Assembly (NCBI GenBank): GCA_033964015.1
Contig: CM066912.1
Span: 25,455,605-25,519,604, forward strand
Origin: Scolanthus callimorphus
Lineage: Eukaryota; Cnidaria; Anthozoa; Actiniaria; Edwardsiidae
Direction: 5' to 3'
Length of the DNA stretch: 64,000 nucleotides
Below, one piece after another: positions 44,502 through 55,725 of the stretch. Position numbers and translations under genes: made by a program. The notes under the pieces are model-generated. The model had not been told where the DNA came from. It did no database searches and saw nothing but the letters and a program-made list of their open reading frames with translations. Each line of letters opens with the position of its first letter. Positions within the stretch are counted from its first letter, which is position 1.

Positions 44502-44728
44502 GAGAGTCTGTGTCAGCTGCCATTTTGACAGCACAGCAACATGCCAAGTCGGAGAAAGCATCCATTTCCATCGCCTGATTTAAAGGATATCGAGCAATTT
44601 TATCGATTGAATTTGATAAATCATATCTGAAACTTTGTTTTTCGATGTTGATTTAGAGATTTCTACTCGTCATTCATCTTCTAATATCGAACAAAAACAA
44701 TAACAAAGGAGTGGCTGACACCGACTGT
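44502..44728. mobile_element. Family A MITE copy (reverse)
   Basis: Shares 'gtgtcagctgccattttgac', 'catccatttccatcg', 'tctgaaactttgttttt' and 'aacaaaggagtggctgac' with the copy at 28952. Ends are slightly decayed. Confidence 0.85.
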
Positions 44729-44842
44729 TATGACTCTGACTACTTATTTAGCAGGTTTGGCTAGTTATTTCTTGTTCTCTACAGGAAAATCATCGCTTCT
44801 ACTTTAGTGTAAACGAATGTGTATTTGCTTTCGAGGTTTTTA

Positions 44843-45078
44843 AGGGGCACTCGCACGCTTAATTTTTGGACAGCCTATCAAAAAATAAGTCTAATTCTAA
44901 TCACCAAAAATACCTTTAAGTTTACCGGGAATAACCAAAATAACAGTCCAGGTTTGTTAAATGACATTATAGCTGTTAAATGAATACAAATCTATAGTGC
45001 TTTTATCTATTATCAAGAGGATTGAATTGGATTGCGATTTGAATTATTTGCTTGTCAGGCAAGCATGCGAGTGCCCCT
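44843..45078. mobile_element. Family C MITE copy, TTTA-flanked
   Basis: TTTA|AGGGGCACTCGCACGCTTA at the left, 'gcatgcgagtgcccct'|TTTA at the right. Second copy of the element at 21114. Confidence 0.82.
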
Positions 45079-46179
45079 TTTACTTATGCACTGAGCTCTC
45101 TCATATCCAAAGATGCCATTTAGGTGCTTTTGTAAAAAGGAAACTAGAAATGTAGAACACCCTGTAGATTTATCATGTCAGGAAATATAATTTACTTTAT
45201 TAAGTGAATTTATAAAGATACGTTTTGCATGATAGAGGTTGTGGTCATTTTTATTTCTTTCGTTTTATTAGTCTATATAGGAGGAGATTTTGAGAACGTG
45301 GCTAGAAAATGAGGCAAAATGAGGGTTTGAGGACCTCCCTTAAAAGATCCCCTCCCCTGTAATTTCCACTCGTGAATCAGACCCCATCCCCTGGAATTTT
45401 TTTACAAACCCACGAGTGCAGGTAAATTCCAAATTAAACTCGAAGTCGTATGTTTTCCCTCCCCTGGAATTTCAATATTTTCTGGCAAAATAACCCTGGA
45501 AAATTTATTTTGGATAAAATGTCCCTGGTAAGTTACCTTTTTCGGAATTTCCAAGCGCCAGACACCCCCTCCCATGGAATCCATTACACCCTCCAGTGGC
45601 TGATGCAGACCCTTAAGAAGGGGAGTGGCTAGTAGAAAGGATATACAGAGTTCAGACCAAGGGGGTGGCTAATCTTAAGGTTTTTACAAGAAATATGAGA
45701 ACAAGGGGGGTGGCTAGCCACCCTAATCACCTCCCCTAGATCCGCCCTTGCCTCCCCTGGAAAATTTTCCGTAGGCCCTCAATCCCCCGTGCGGTTAAAA
45801 AATGCAATCAGCCATTGCTAATTACCGTGTACCTACCTATGTCTCACTGTGCTCACCTTGCTCGGTGGAGCTCCTCTTTCAGTTATTCTCCCACCCACCC
45901 TTTGAGTAGCTCCATTTCAACTTAAGGGCTCCGTCAGGTTCCCCCAGGTCTCCCCCGTACCATACCTTAGCCTAGAGCACAATGGGATAGGTGAAAATGA
46001 CTTACTACATACTTTTGCCACTATGCTATTAATAGCAGTTGGATTACCACCCTGAGCACGTTGCTTTAGTACTAATTTTTGTCAAAATTGTGTCTGCTAG
46101 TGAAAAATGTTGAGATTTCCCACTTCTTTAGTTATGCCCATTGACCGGTCGTTTGTGGTGCGATAAGCAAGCGCTTCAT

Positions 46180-46332
46180 GGCCCGTCCACACTAACGCGT
46201 TTTCGTTTGAATCCACGTTTTGATACGTTTAGGCCTTCTGTCCACACTAACACGCTGCGCTGATCGTTTTCATCGAATCCGTATAAGTTTGAAAATGAAA
46301 ACTTTTGAAAGCGCGTTAGTGTGGACAGGGCC
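46180..46332. mobile_element. MITE with GGCCCGTCCACACTAACGCG ends
   Basis: The left end GGCCCGTCCACACTAACGCG is mirrored by 'cgcgttagtgtggacagggcc' at the right; an internal 'ctgtccacactaacacg' copy follows near 46227. 153 bp. Confidence 0.75.
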
Positions 46333-46606
46333 TCGGTCAAAAGAATCGCTCTGAGAGGCCTCCGTACTGTCACGTAACCAGAACGTGGCATCGCAATGCA
46401 TGCTAACCGACCCAGGTCATGCCTGGCCTCTTCCAAAATTGGTTTCTCTCTGATTGGTTAGAAGACATAATTTTGTAGGGACTCCGGATCAATTCTCGAT
46501 AGAGTTTATTGCAAACCGTTCGACCTCTTCCAACTCCTCTATCATTAAATGCAAATGAACCAGGGTGATATATTGGGTGTGCATCTCAGGTGACTGGTCT
46601 TATCAG

Positions 46607-48637
46607 GAGCCCATCAACAGGAGCCTCCATCACCTATTGGTGGGCGTCCGAAGCACAGGGAGCCCATCAACAGGAGCCTCCATCACCTATTGATGGGCTT
46701 CCAAAGCACAGGGAGCCCATCAACAGGAGCCTCCATCACCTATTGATGGGCTTCCAAAGCACAGGGAGCCCATCAACAGGAGCCTCCATCACCTATTGAT
46801 GGGCGTCCAAAGCACAGGGAGCCCATCAACAGGAGCCTCCATCGCCTATTGGTGGGCGTCCGAAGCACAGGGAACCCATCAACAGGAGCCTCCATCACCT
46901 ATTGATGGGCTTCCGAAGCACAGGGAGCCCATCAACAGGAGCCTCCATCGCCTATTGATGGGCTTCCGAAGCACAGGGAGCCCATCAACAGGAGCCTCCA
47001 TCACCTATTGATGGGCTTCCAAAGCACAGGGAGCCCATCAACAGGAGCCTCCATCACCTATTGATGGGCTTCCAAAGCACAGGGAGCCCATCAACAGGAG
47101 CCTCCATCACCTATTGATGGGCGTCCAAAGCACAGGGAGCCCATCAACAGGAGCCTCCATCGCCTATTGGTGGGCGTCCGAAGCACAGGGAACCCATCAA
47201 CAGGAGCCTCCATCACCTATTGATGGGCTTCCGAAGCACAGGGAGCCCATCAACAGGAGCCTCCATCGCCTATTGATGGGCTTCCGAAGCACAGGGAGCC
47301 CATCAACAGGAGCCTCCATCGCCTATTGATGGGCTTCCGAAGCACAGGGAGCCCATCAACAGGAGCCTCCATCACCTATTGATGGGCTTCCAAAGCACAG
47401 GGAGCCCATCAACAGGAGCCTCCATCACCTATTGATGGGCTTCCAAAGCACAGGGAGCCCATCAACAGGAGCCTCCATCACCTATTGATGGGCGTCCAAA
47501 GCACAGGGAGCCCATCAACAGGAGCCTCCATCGCCTATTGGTGGGCGTCCGAAGCACAGGGAACCCATCAACAGGAGCCTCCATCACCTATTGATGGGCT
47601 TCCGAAGCACAGGGAGCCCATCAACAGGAGCCTCCATCGCCTATTGATGGGCTTCCGAAGCACAGGGAGCCCATCAACAGGAGCCTCCATCACCTATTGA
47701 TGGGCTTCCAAAGCACAGGGAGCCCATCAACAGGAGCCTCCATCACCTATTGATGGGCTTCCAAAGCACAGGGAGCCCATCAACAGGAGCCTCCATCACC
47801 TATTGATGGGCGTCCAAAGCACAGGGAGCCCATCAACAGGAGCCTCCATCGCCTATTGGTGGGCGTCCGAAGCACAGGGAACCCATCAACAGGAGCCTCC
47901 ATCACCTATTGATGGGCTTCCGAAGCACAGGGAGCCCATCAACAGGAGCCTCCATCGCCTATTGATGGGCTTCCGAAGCACAGGGAGCCCATCAACAGGA
48001 GCCTCCATCGCCTATTGATGGGCTTCCGAAGCACAGGGAGCCCATCAACAGGAGCCTCCATCACCTATTGATGGGCTTCCAAAGCACAGGGAGCCCATCA
48101 ACAGGAGCCTCCATCACCTATTGATGGGCTTCCAAAGCACAGGGAGCCCATCAACAGGAGCCTCCATCACCTATTGATGGGCGTCCAAAGCACAGGGAGC
48201 CCATCAACAGGAGCCTCCATCGCCTATTGGTGGGCGTCCGAAGCACAGGGAACCCATCAACAGGAGCCTCCATCACCTATTGATGGGCTTCCGAAGCACA
48301 GGGAGCCCATCAACAGGAGCCTCCATCGCCTATTGATGGGCTTCCGAAGCACAGGGAGCCCATCAACAGGAGCCTCCATCACCTATTGATGGGCTTCCAA
48401 AGCACAGGGAGCCCATCAACAGGAGCCTCCATCACCTATTGATGGGCGTCCAAAGCACAGGGAGCCCATCAACAGGAGCCTCCATCGCCTATTGGTGGGC
48501 GTCCGAAGCACAGGGAACCCATCAACAGGAGCCTCCATCACCTATTGATGGGCTTCCGAAGCACAGGGAGCCCATCAACAGGAGCCTCCATCGCCTATTG
48601 ATGGGCTTCCGAAGCACAGGGAGCCCATCAACAGGAG
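46607..48637 (+). repeat. 53-bp minisatellite with higher-order organisation
   Basis: The core 'gagcccatcaacaggag' first occurs at 46607 and last at 48621, exactly 38 periods of 53 bp. Each unit contains 'ttgatgggct' and, after 'tccaaagcacagg', 'agcccatcaa', so it can fold into a 10-bp-stem hairpin. Variant units ('attggtgggcgtccgaag') recur at spacings of 318, 371, 318, 371 and 265 bp, all multiples of 53, giving a 689-bp (13-unit) higher-order repeat. The open frames here are by-products. Confidence 0.95.
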
Positions 48638-49224
48638 TTAACAAGAGCGTGGAACGCAACATTCTCACTTGTCTCAAAGTACGGTGAATTTCCAGTTTAA
48701 ATTCAAAATTCACAGTCTAAAAATAGACTATTCTACTCCTGTGCACATGGCTAGACCTAGTGGAGTAGATGGAGGCCCCGTTTGATGAGCTCCCGTGTAA
48801 TAAAATCCCAGGGGAAGGACCTTAATATTTGTTTGGTCAGGGATGATCGTCGTATCTTTCAGGGGTTAAAATCACGGGTTTTGGTCTCTTTTAGGGGTGA
48901 CCTTGATCTGGAATTAAATTTAAGGGAGATTGGCATCGTTTAGGGCTCTAACACGGCGACAAACATTCAAGAAAGAGAGAGAGTACTTGTTGACAAGACG
49001 ATAAATTAGACAACATCAAAGGCAGCATTTTAATCAAAGGACGGAAATTTCTTGATGCGTATCTTTTAGGGTAAAAGATTATTTGAGGCACGTCCTTTTT
49101 GGTATCTTTTAGGGATGAATTCGAAAATTCCCGACGATCATCCCCGACAAAAAAATATGGGAGTCCCCACGGGAATAACACACTCATTCTGTCCTATTAA
49201 AAAACGTCTCCCCAGCATGAATAA
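48638..49224. other. Spacer without recognised gene
   Basis: Several 'tttaggg(g/a)' blocks ('tctttcaggggt', 'tcttttaggggtga') occur at 48850-49120, hinting at an old repeat; nothing definite. Confidence 0.45.
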
Positions 49225-49770
49225 ACAGCCGCCCTTTAATGCACTCGGGTTCCCTGTGTACGAAAAGACGTCTGAGGAACGAGCTCAAACATTCCATACT
49301 GATGACGTAAGGGCGCGTGGATGTTGTCGATACCGAAGGGAAAACTGTCATTACTAAACCTCTCTAAGGACCTGTTTTTATCCGTAATTTTGACAATCTA
49401 CGCGTTTGTGCTGTTGATAACTCAGTTTTTAGACTGCTTGAAGCCTCTTTCACGGCGAACGTCCGTAAATCGAGTGAAATGTTTATTTACGCGCGGCGCG
49501 CTTTCATTTGTCTGCGGATTTACGGACGTTCGTCTAAGAAGGGGCTGAGCAGCCTAGCCATGTTGGTGAAACAGAACAAAGTTCATTTGTTCCCTTTGTC
49601 CTGTCCACCAACATGACCGCTGCGCTTTTGTGATTTTATTCCCAAAGTGATGATTGCAAACCATCAGTTTTGAAAGCAGCTCTTACGTCATCAATATGGA
49701 ATGTTTCAGCTCCGTCGTTCAGACCTTTTTGGCACAGGGAACCCAGAGACGCGCGATAAAGAACGGGCGT
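49225..49770. mobile_element. Inverted-repeat element (~545 bp) with nested hairpin
   Basis: About 49228-49312 ('gggttccctgtg', 'aaacattccata', 'tgatgacgtaag') is the reverse complement of about 49683-49768. A second inverted pair, 'gaacgtccgtaaatc' and 'gatttacggacgttc', lies inside at 49459-49531. No coding capacity. Confidence 0.75.
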
Positions 49771-49960
49771 TTACTCACATATCTCCCCAATGTGCGAAGA
49801 TTCTAGAACTGCTTAACTGCGGAGTTTCTTTCTATATCTGACTCATTCCAATGCCACTTGCTTCTGGCTGGCTATATGACTCGGCAAATACCCATCCTTG
49901 GGCTGTCGCCATGGTTACATGGTTTTTGTTCAAGGTTCCTCTCTCCACGACGTCACCGCT

Positions 49961-50881
49961 TTAATTTCTCGTAAAATACCAAACCTTATTCTCGTTATCG
50001 TCAAACGCTACCGCTGATCCCTTGATCTCGTATCCATGGCTCAAGATACATTGCACTACAGAATCGACTTGAGAAGCCTTGAGGGGGATTTTCATTTGCG
50101 CGCCTTTTACACTGCACCCCCCTGAACGAGTACCCTCGCCTCCCTCTCCCGAGGGTACTGTAAAGTGATAATCTTTGCTGCTATACAGTGTCCCCCCTAG
50201 CAGTTTCACATCGGGTATAATCTCTTGAAGTTTGTCTAGCCCTGCAGACAATACCACGCCTTTTATGGGCTTGGCATTATACGAGAGCCGAATATAAGCC
50301 TTCGCCTTGGACTCCGCTTCTGTTTTAATCCTGAGACGTATTTCTTCAATTAGCGGCTCAATCTCATAGAACTCCGCTTCGGTTAGCAACTCATCAAAAT
50401 ACCTTAAATGTTCCGGCACCGTAAGCTTGCCTGTTCTTAGAAAAGTTAAGATATAGCGGAACGTCGCGCCGTCTCGGTCGATGAACTGTTGTCCACGGTG
50501 GTCTTTTGGAACTGGGATTTCTCCGTTGCACATCTGAGCGAGTTTTGACTGCGGATAGCGCGTTAGTGTAAAAGCTGTTGAGGTATATATATACCCACCG
50601 ACATTCAAAGATACAACAGATGGAAAAAACAAGTAGCTGCTGTTCTAATACTCGATCTTCGAACTCCAGACATGTGCTAGTGCGATCGCCGCTCTTGTAC
50701 ACTTTTAATGAGGCTTTGGTGGATTTGGAGACGCTTATCTCTCTCTGTTCCAGCGCCGCAGATAATTCTTTACCAAGCCAAGCTCTAGTGCATCGTTTTG
50801 TTCTTTGATCTCTGGGGCCTTTTCTTTTTCTGACACTTTCTCTTGCTGTGTAATAGTCGTCTCTGAATTTTCCTCAGACAT
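49961..50881 (-). CDS. KCTD-type BTB (T1-like) domain protein, frame broken twice
   Basis: The minus-strand frame from 50632 to the stop at 49961 starts in a BTB/T1 domain: VVSLNVGGYIYTSTAFTLTR, then FIDRDGATFRYILTFLRTGK and FDELLTEAEFYEIEPLIEEI. These are hallmark KCTD motifs. A C-terminal domain follows, ending KVWYFTRN. KCTD proteins oligomerise through this domain and many act as Cullin3 adaptors. There is no ATG in this frame. Upstream, a start at 50881 gives MSEENSETTITQQEKVSEKE, then another frame gives KELSAALEQREISVS to LEQQLLVF. One extra G near 50773-50780 and one T fewer in the run at 50624-50629 (both homopolymers) would give one protein of about 305 residues. Single-exon structure is likely. 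The KCTD subfamily is not assigned. Confidence 0.85.
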
Positions 50882-53079
50882 CTTTACCATGGCGCAAACC
50901 TCGGACAATTTCTGTGTCAGAAACTAGCCGCGCATGCTGAGAAATGCCTAACTTTGATCTTAAACCGAAATGCGCAGTGCATCAAAGCGACGGCAAATAA
51001 CTCCAATGACTAGCTACTAGTTTAGTAACCAATGAAATCAACGAATTCGACATGCATCATTATCTACGAACCTGAATTTGTTTGACATTTTTGACAAAAT
51101 GTTTATCTGGAACACTTTTCAAAGCATTCTAACACAGTCAATTTTCATTCCGGAACACCATTAGAAAGACCTGCTATTTGTAAAAACAAAAACAAATTAG
51201 TAGAGAACACTCAAAATAGACACAATTACCATTAGATTGGAGCTGTTTATTTTCAGAGTATATACTTCCAATGCAATCGAATGATACAAAACGACATAAT
51301 TTTTAGATTGCGCGCTGCCTCTAAATTCGATTTTAGATGATTCAGCTGTGTAGTAAATAAAAAAAATATTGATAGTCTTATGCTTTGGTAGGACACATGT
51401 AGCGCGCTATATAGTTTGTTGAAACTTCCTTGACGTTTCTGAACATTCAGAATTGAGCCACACAAGGAAACCAATGTTGAGCGCAACAAATTGTGTTTCC
51501 AAGCAACGCGGCGCCGTTAGTTGAGGAGCCATGCACTTGCGGGTTCTATGACAAAGAAGCAAGCCCTCTACTCTTTTTTAAGAAGGGCGGAAGGGGAGGC
51601 AGGGCGGGAGAGGGAAGGAGCCAACTTATCAAACGCGGCCTTTTTGAAATTGTAATCACAGCGTATAGGCCTTTTTCTTTGTATTGCTGAATGAACGAGT
51701 TTACTGGACACGAGGCCTCTGTATGCTGCTGGCAAGGAATAAGATCTACCAAACATTCACCGACCACATGACGCTGAGTTGTGTCTACACGCAAGGCAAA
51801 AGAAAGCAAACAATTTCACAATCAAAACGTTCAACAGCCTAAAGCTAACGCGCCCCGCGTCGTTGAAATCAGACGAATTTTTTTTTTGAATTTTGGCCTT
51901 TAAAAGTAAATTGCCTTACATAGAGTGCTTTTTGGCGACTATAGTCTGCATCGTGCAGATTTCTTCTTTAAAGTAAATTGCATGCCTTCAAAATAGTATG
52001 CTCTTAAACATTGGCGCGCTTTTTGGTGACTTGTTTGCATCGTGCGAGAGCTGATGGACTGATGGCCGAACCCCACTTTATATATTTATCTGATTTTGTC
52101 TGTTGTATTTCGAGGTAATTGGAGCGACAATATAAACATAAAATCTGTTACTTTTATGTTCGGTATTTGCTGTTGAAGAACTCTTGAAACGCCAATCATA
52201 CGACCTTGTGTTAATATGTTAGCATTCTCTTAAATAACGCATGCATTAATGGTTCTGTATTTAGGTAACCGTACTTCGTACCTGAAGACATAAAAAATGT
52301 GCTTTCGAAATTGTTCTTACGCCCACGATTTAAATATCGCCTTAAGCAAGTAAGAAATTCAATTCTTATTAGAGCGTATTACAATAAGATATTGAACAAG
52401 CTATTTCAGCCTGTTTGGAGATTTTTTGTATGACCGTCAGGCAAACATATCTTATCAGCAAGTACTGTTTGTGGACTTATCAATGACAAAATACAACTTT
52501 TCCGTGTTTTCTGCAGCAGTAATTCATCCAAGCTGAGGGCGCTTGTGCCACAAAACATAACACCACATAAGAACATATTTATTTGGCATTTTTCTAGTCA
52601 TTAATTTCCACTCCACGAGGCTCTTGTTGGTTTGATAGATTAGACACTACATCAGACAATCGGCTTTAGTTGTTATTCTTATAGAATGAAATACATTTTA
52701 AAGTCCTTCAGGGTGGAAATAGTATCCGACCAAACCCTACTGTGGTATCAAGACAATGTGCGATAGTGATTCATTCCTGATGGCTTCTAGTTTGAAGCGC
52801 CGTCAAGCTCGCACTCGATCGTAAAATACAGAGCTATTTGGCGATAAATGCTAGGATTCTTGAATGTTTTTCTTCAAACCTTGATTAATTGAGAGTCAAA
52901 AGCACGCAACAAAAATTCCGTCTCAAAGCAGGGTCATATGAAAGACCAAGGCCAAGTCATTAGCATTGTTATTGTCTGCGCACGTCTGCGCACACAAATA
53001 AACGTCATCTCAAAAGGCAAGAGTTGCTGACTCAAACTTCTAATATCTAGCAGATAAATATGGTAGACGCTTCGCATAC
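50882..53079. other. Stretch without recognised gene
   Basis: Includes the probable KCTD promoter (50882-51100). The remainder is unique-looking AT-rich DNA; no open frame, RNA gene or inverted repeat could be supported. Confidence 0.5.
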
Positions 53080-54330
53080 TGCTGTGTGACTAACATACTG
53101 CTGGCGGACACGTTGATAAAGTACAGACCGCGCACAAAGCTGTGCAGACGCATTGTAGTACGACGCGCACTCTTTCTGCACAGCACGGGAACTGTCTAGT
53201 CTGTACAGAGGGATGTACATCATTCATGGTACAAACGGGCGCACTATATTGTAAACATACACATTCGTAACAACAAACGCATGTAGTGCAGACGCACACT
53301 TTCTATCGTATCGGCGCATAGTAATCTCTGCCATGGGCTCTGCAACGTACATACAGAGACACTATTCAAGACTATTTATTACAAAGACGCACACAGTGTA
53401 GACGCATACCTGTGGTTTACGACGCACACTATCTACCGTACAGGCGCACAATTTGTTTTTACCACAGACTACCCATTATGTGCTGCGGTCACTATACTGT
53501 AAGTGCTGAAAAAGGCGCAAACTCCTTGCGGCGTATTCGAGGGCGGCGTTTAATCGAGGGCGGTGCTTATTCGAGCAAATACGGTACTTTCTACCGTACA
53601 GGCGCACTTTATTATCTGCCGTGGACTATCTATTATGTACTGTTAAGACGCATGCCCTAACTGTACAAGCGCACACTTTGTACCGCACAGACGCACACTA
53701 TTTTCATGGGCTATCTGTAATGCATCATACTCTATAGATACTCCATACTGCACCACGCACACTATTCTGCAGACGCACACGTTACATTGTACACGACGCA
53801 CACTTTGTGCCGCACAGACGCACACTATTTTCTGATGGGCTATCTGTAATGCATCATACTCTATAGATACTCCATACTGCACTACGCACACTATTCTGAT
53901 GACGCACACGCTACATTGTACAGACGCACACTTTGTACTGTACAGACGCCTTATCTTATGAAATTAATGTGTACTAATCTCTGTCATCTATGATGTACTG
54001 CGGACAATCTATACTGCACCACGCACGCTCGTACTACAGACGCACACGCTCTGCACACTCTATTTCGTACAGATGGTAGCCTGCGTAGCGGCTCTAAAAG
54101 GGAAGGGAGGGAGTCGGGGCGAGCGAAAACCGGAAAGAACCCCTTGCGGCCCGCGCTACTTCCGGTTTTCGCTCGCCCCGACTCCCTCCCCTTCCCTTTT
54201 AGAGCCGCTACGCAGGCTATACAGATGGAAACCATACTTAACAGACGCACTACAATGGTGGAACACACACATACAATTTCAACACATACAATTCAATGGT
54301 GTGTAAGAGAAGAGGTCAAAACAGCGTTAC
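53080..54330. repeat. Degenerate array of short 'gtacagacgcacac' motifs
   Basis: Motifs such as 'cagacgcacac', 'cgcacactttgtac' and 'cgcacactatt' recur dozens of times with irregular spacing. A longer unit of about 130 bp ('tgggctatctgtaatgcatc') is duplicated at 53706 and 53837. The array is interrupted by a MITE at 54077-54219. Confidence 0.75.
54077..54219. mobile_element. Mutator-like foldback MITE with 9-bp duplication
   Basis: TACAGATGG occurs at 54068-54076 and 54220-54228, flanking a 143-bp element. Its ends TAGCCTGCGTAGCGGCTC and complement extend to arms of about 58 bp around a 26-bp loop. Perfect 9-bp duplication plus long arms fits Mutator-like elements. Confidence 0.9.
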
Positions 54331-55014
54331 TCGATAGGTATCAGGGATAATGAATGATGCGGTGGGGTATCGGGTACTAACACCCCCCTTAGGTATCCAG
54401 TGGTTATTTTCTCGAAGCACACTACAAGGGAATGTGTTGTTTTCTCTTCGTGAAGCGAAAGTTAACAAAACCCTCGTTGCTTTTAACTCATTGTAATGCA
54501 AATTAATCACTCTCTATGATAAGATAATGCTTTGTAATGTGCATTGTCAAAATGATACATAGCTAATGAAAACGCTTCCTAAACTACACTAAGTTCCATT
54601 AGGAAGCATTCATTCTTGACGTTCGCTCGCGTTGAGGTTAAGAAAAAGAAATACCGGACCATACTTCCAGACGAGAGCTGGAGCGTCGTATGGCGTCCAT
54701 TTACGGTGCTTACGACACGCCAGAGATTTCGGCCCCGGCAGGCGCTATCCACGGTGTGTTAATTGCGACTCAAGGACTCGGCCCACTAGGGACCTAGGTG
54801 AGGGAACGCCCGGCCACCAGACCATTAAATAGACGCCCCTTGTGATGAGAAGTGAACAACTAACGGTATAACAGCTGATGCGAACATATTTATAGGCTGG
54901 AACGAGATTGAACTGATCGATGTGGGACAATCATGTTCGCTCCGCTCGGGGGTTTTTATGCATCACATGTAAAACGTAGCGATTGCAGTGGTTTATTTGG
55001 CAAAGCTTATACAT
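54331..55014. other. Stretch without recognised gene
   Basis: No coding frame or repeat identified with confidence. 54640-54830 is more G+C-rich than its surroundings, but no known RNA was recognised. Confidence 0.45.
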
Positions 55015-55270
55015 AGAGCGGATTTCACATGACTGTCAACACTTGTTATGTAATTGCGATTGCTTTGCGTTCTCATTGGCTACTCGTTTTTTCTCACCCA
55101 ATCAAATTCTTTAGTAAATACAATTGCATAATTACTTTAGTAATTGGTTCGGCTTGTGATCTGCTGAGAGAAAAGCCATTTAGGAGCAAGTGGTGATTTC
55201 TCTCGATTCTGATTGGCTAGTGATTGCTCAATTGCAATTGTTTTCACGACAGTCATGTGAAAACCGCTCT
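55015..55270. mobile_element. MITE family B copy
   Basis: AGAGCGGATTTCACATGACTG at the left is mirrored by 'cagtcatgtgaaaaccgctct' at the right. 256 bp, with several 'attggcta' and 'caatcaaa' blocks inside. Relative of 20595-20854. Confidence 0.85.
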
Positions 55271-55725
55271 AATGAATATTTTATCTTTGTGTAACATAAT
55301 TCATGAAACGCGCATTTGAGCATCTTCATTCTGGCGCATGCGCTCTAGGATATTCGTGCCAAATGATGAAATACAAATCCCTAGCTTTTGGAGTTTTTCG
55401 GCAGATATTTTGTCCGCGAAGTGGCGATGTTTATCAAGTTTTTGACGTCCTGTACGTACGAGTGAAGGTGGGTCGAGATTAAATCTAAAAGCGCCCGGTT
55501 CAAGGGGAGGGCTTCGCACCTCCACATCGTCACGTTAGGGGAAAAATCAGAGTCTCTCCTGCGAGCAGACGAGCGTGGGAGCTCTGGGTACGATAGCTGT
55601 TATCTTTCTCTTTTTTTAAAGTCTGCACGCACTCTTCTTTGTTACCTCGTACTAATTGTGCATTATAATATCTGGGCGTATATTTATGGGGTCACGTCAC
55701 ACCAATTTTCGTTTCTTTTGCGTAA
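55271..55725. other. Spacer with a hAT-MITE end fragment
   Basis: About 55560-55593 ('gcgagcagacgag', 'gggagctctgggtacga') matches one end of the element at 60922-61148. Nothing else recognised. Confidence 0.5.

Larger units (their letters stand above)
40030..46606. other. Intergenic stretch, MITE-bearing
   Basis: The first part should hold the 3'UTR of the paralogue, but no near AATAAA was seen; AATAAA occurs only around 42647 and 42761. A 50-bp two-copy repeat ('cagttgtctgta(g/c)aggtta') lies at 42425-42530. MITEs are at 43320, 44502, 44843 and 46180. 44280-44420 is rich in 'ataattat'. 45350-45800 is a run of 'cccctggaattt' blocks related to the GGAATTCC repeats. No gene recognised. Confidence 0.6.

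Noticed and set aside
46590..48687. Many ~71-codon frames (QSTGSPSTGASI...) and a CRISPR-like look
   Set aside because: The 53-bp unit is open in several frames by chance. Units are contiguous with no unique spacers, and the genome is animal, so it is a minisatellite.
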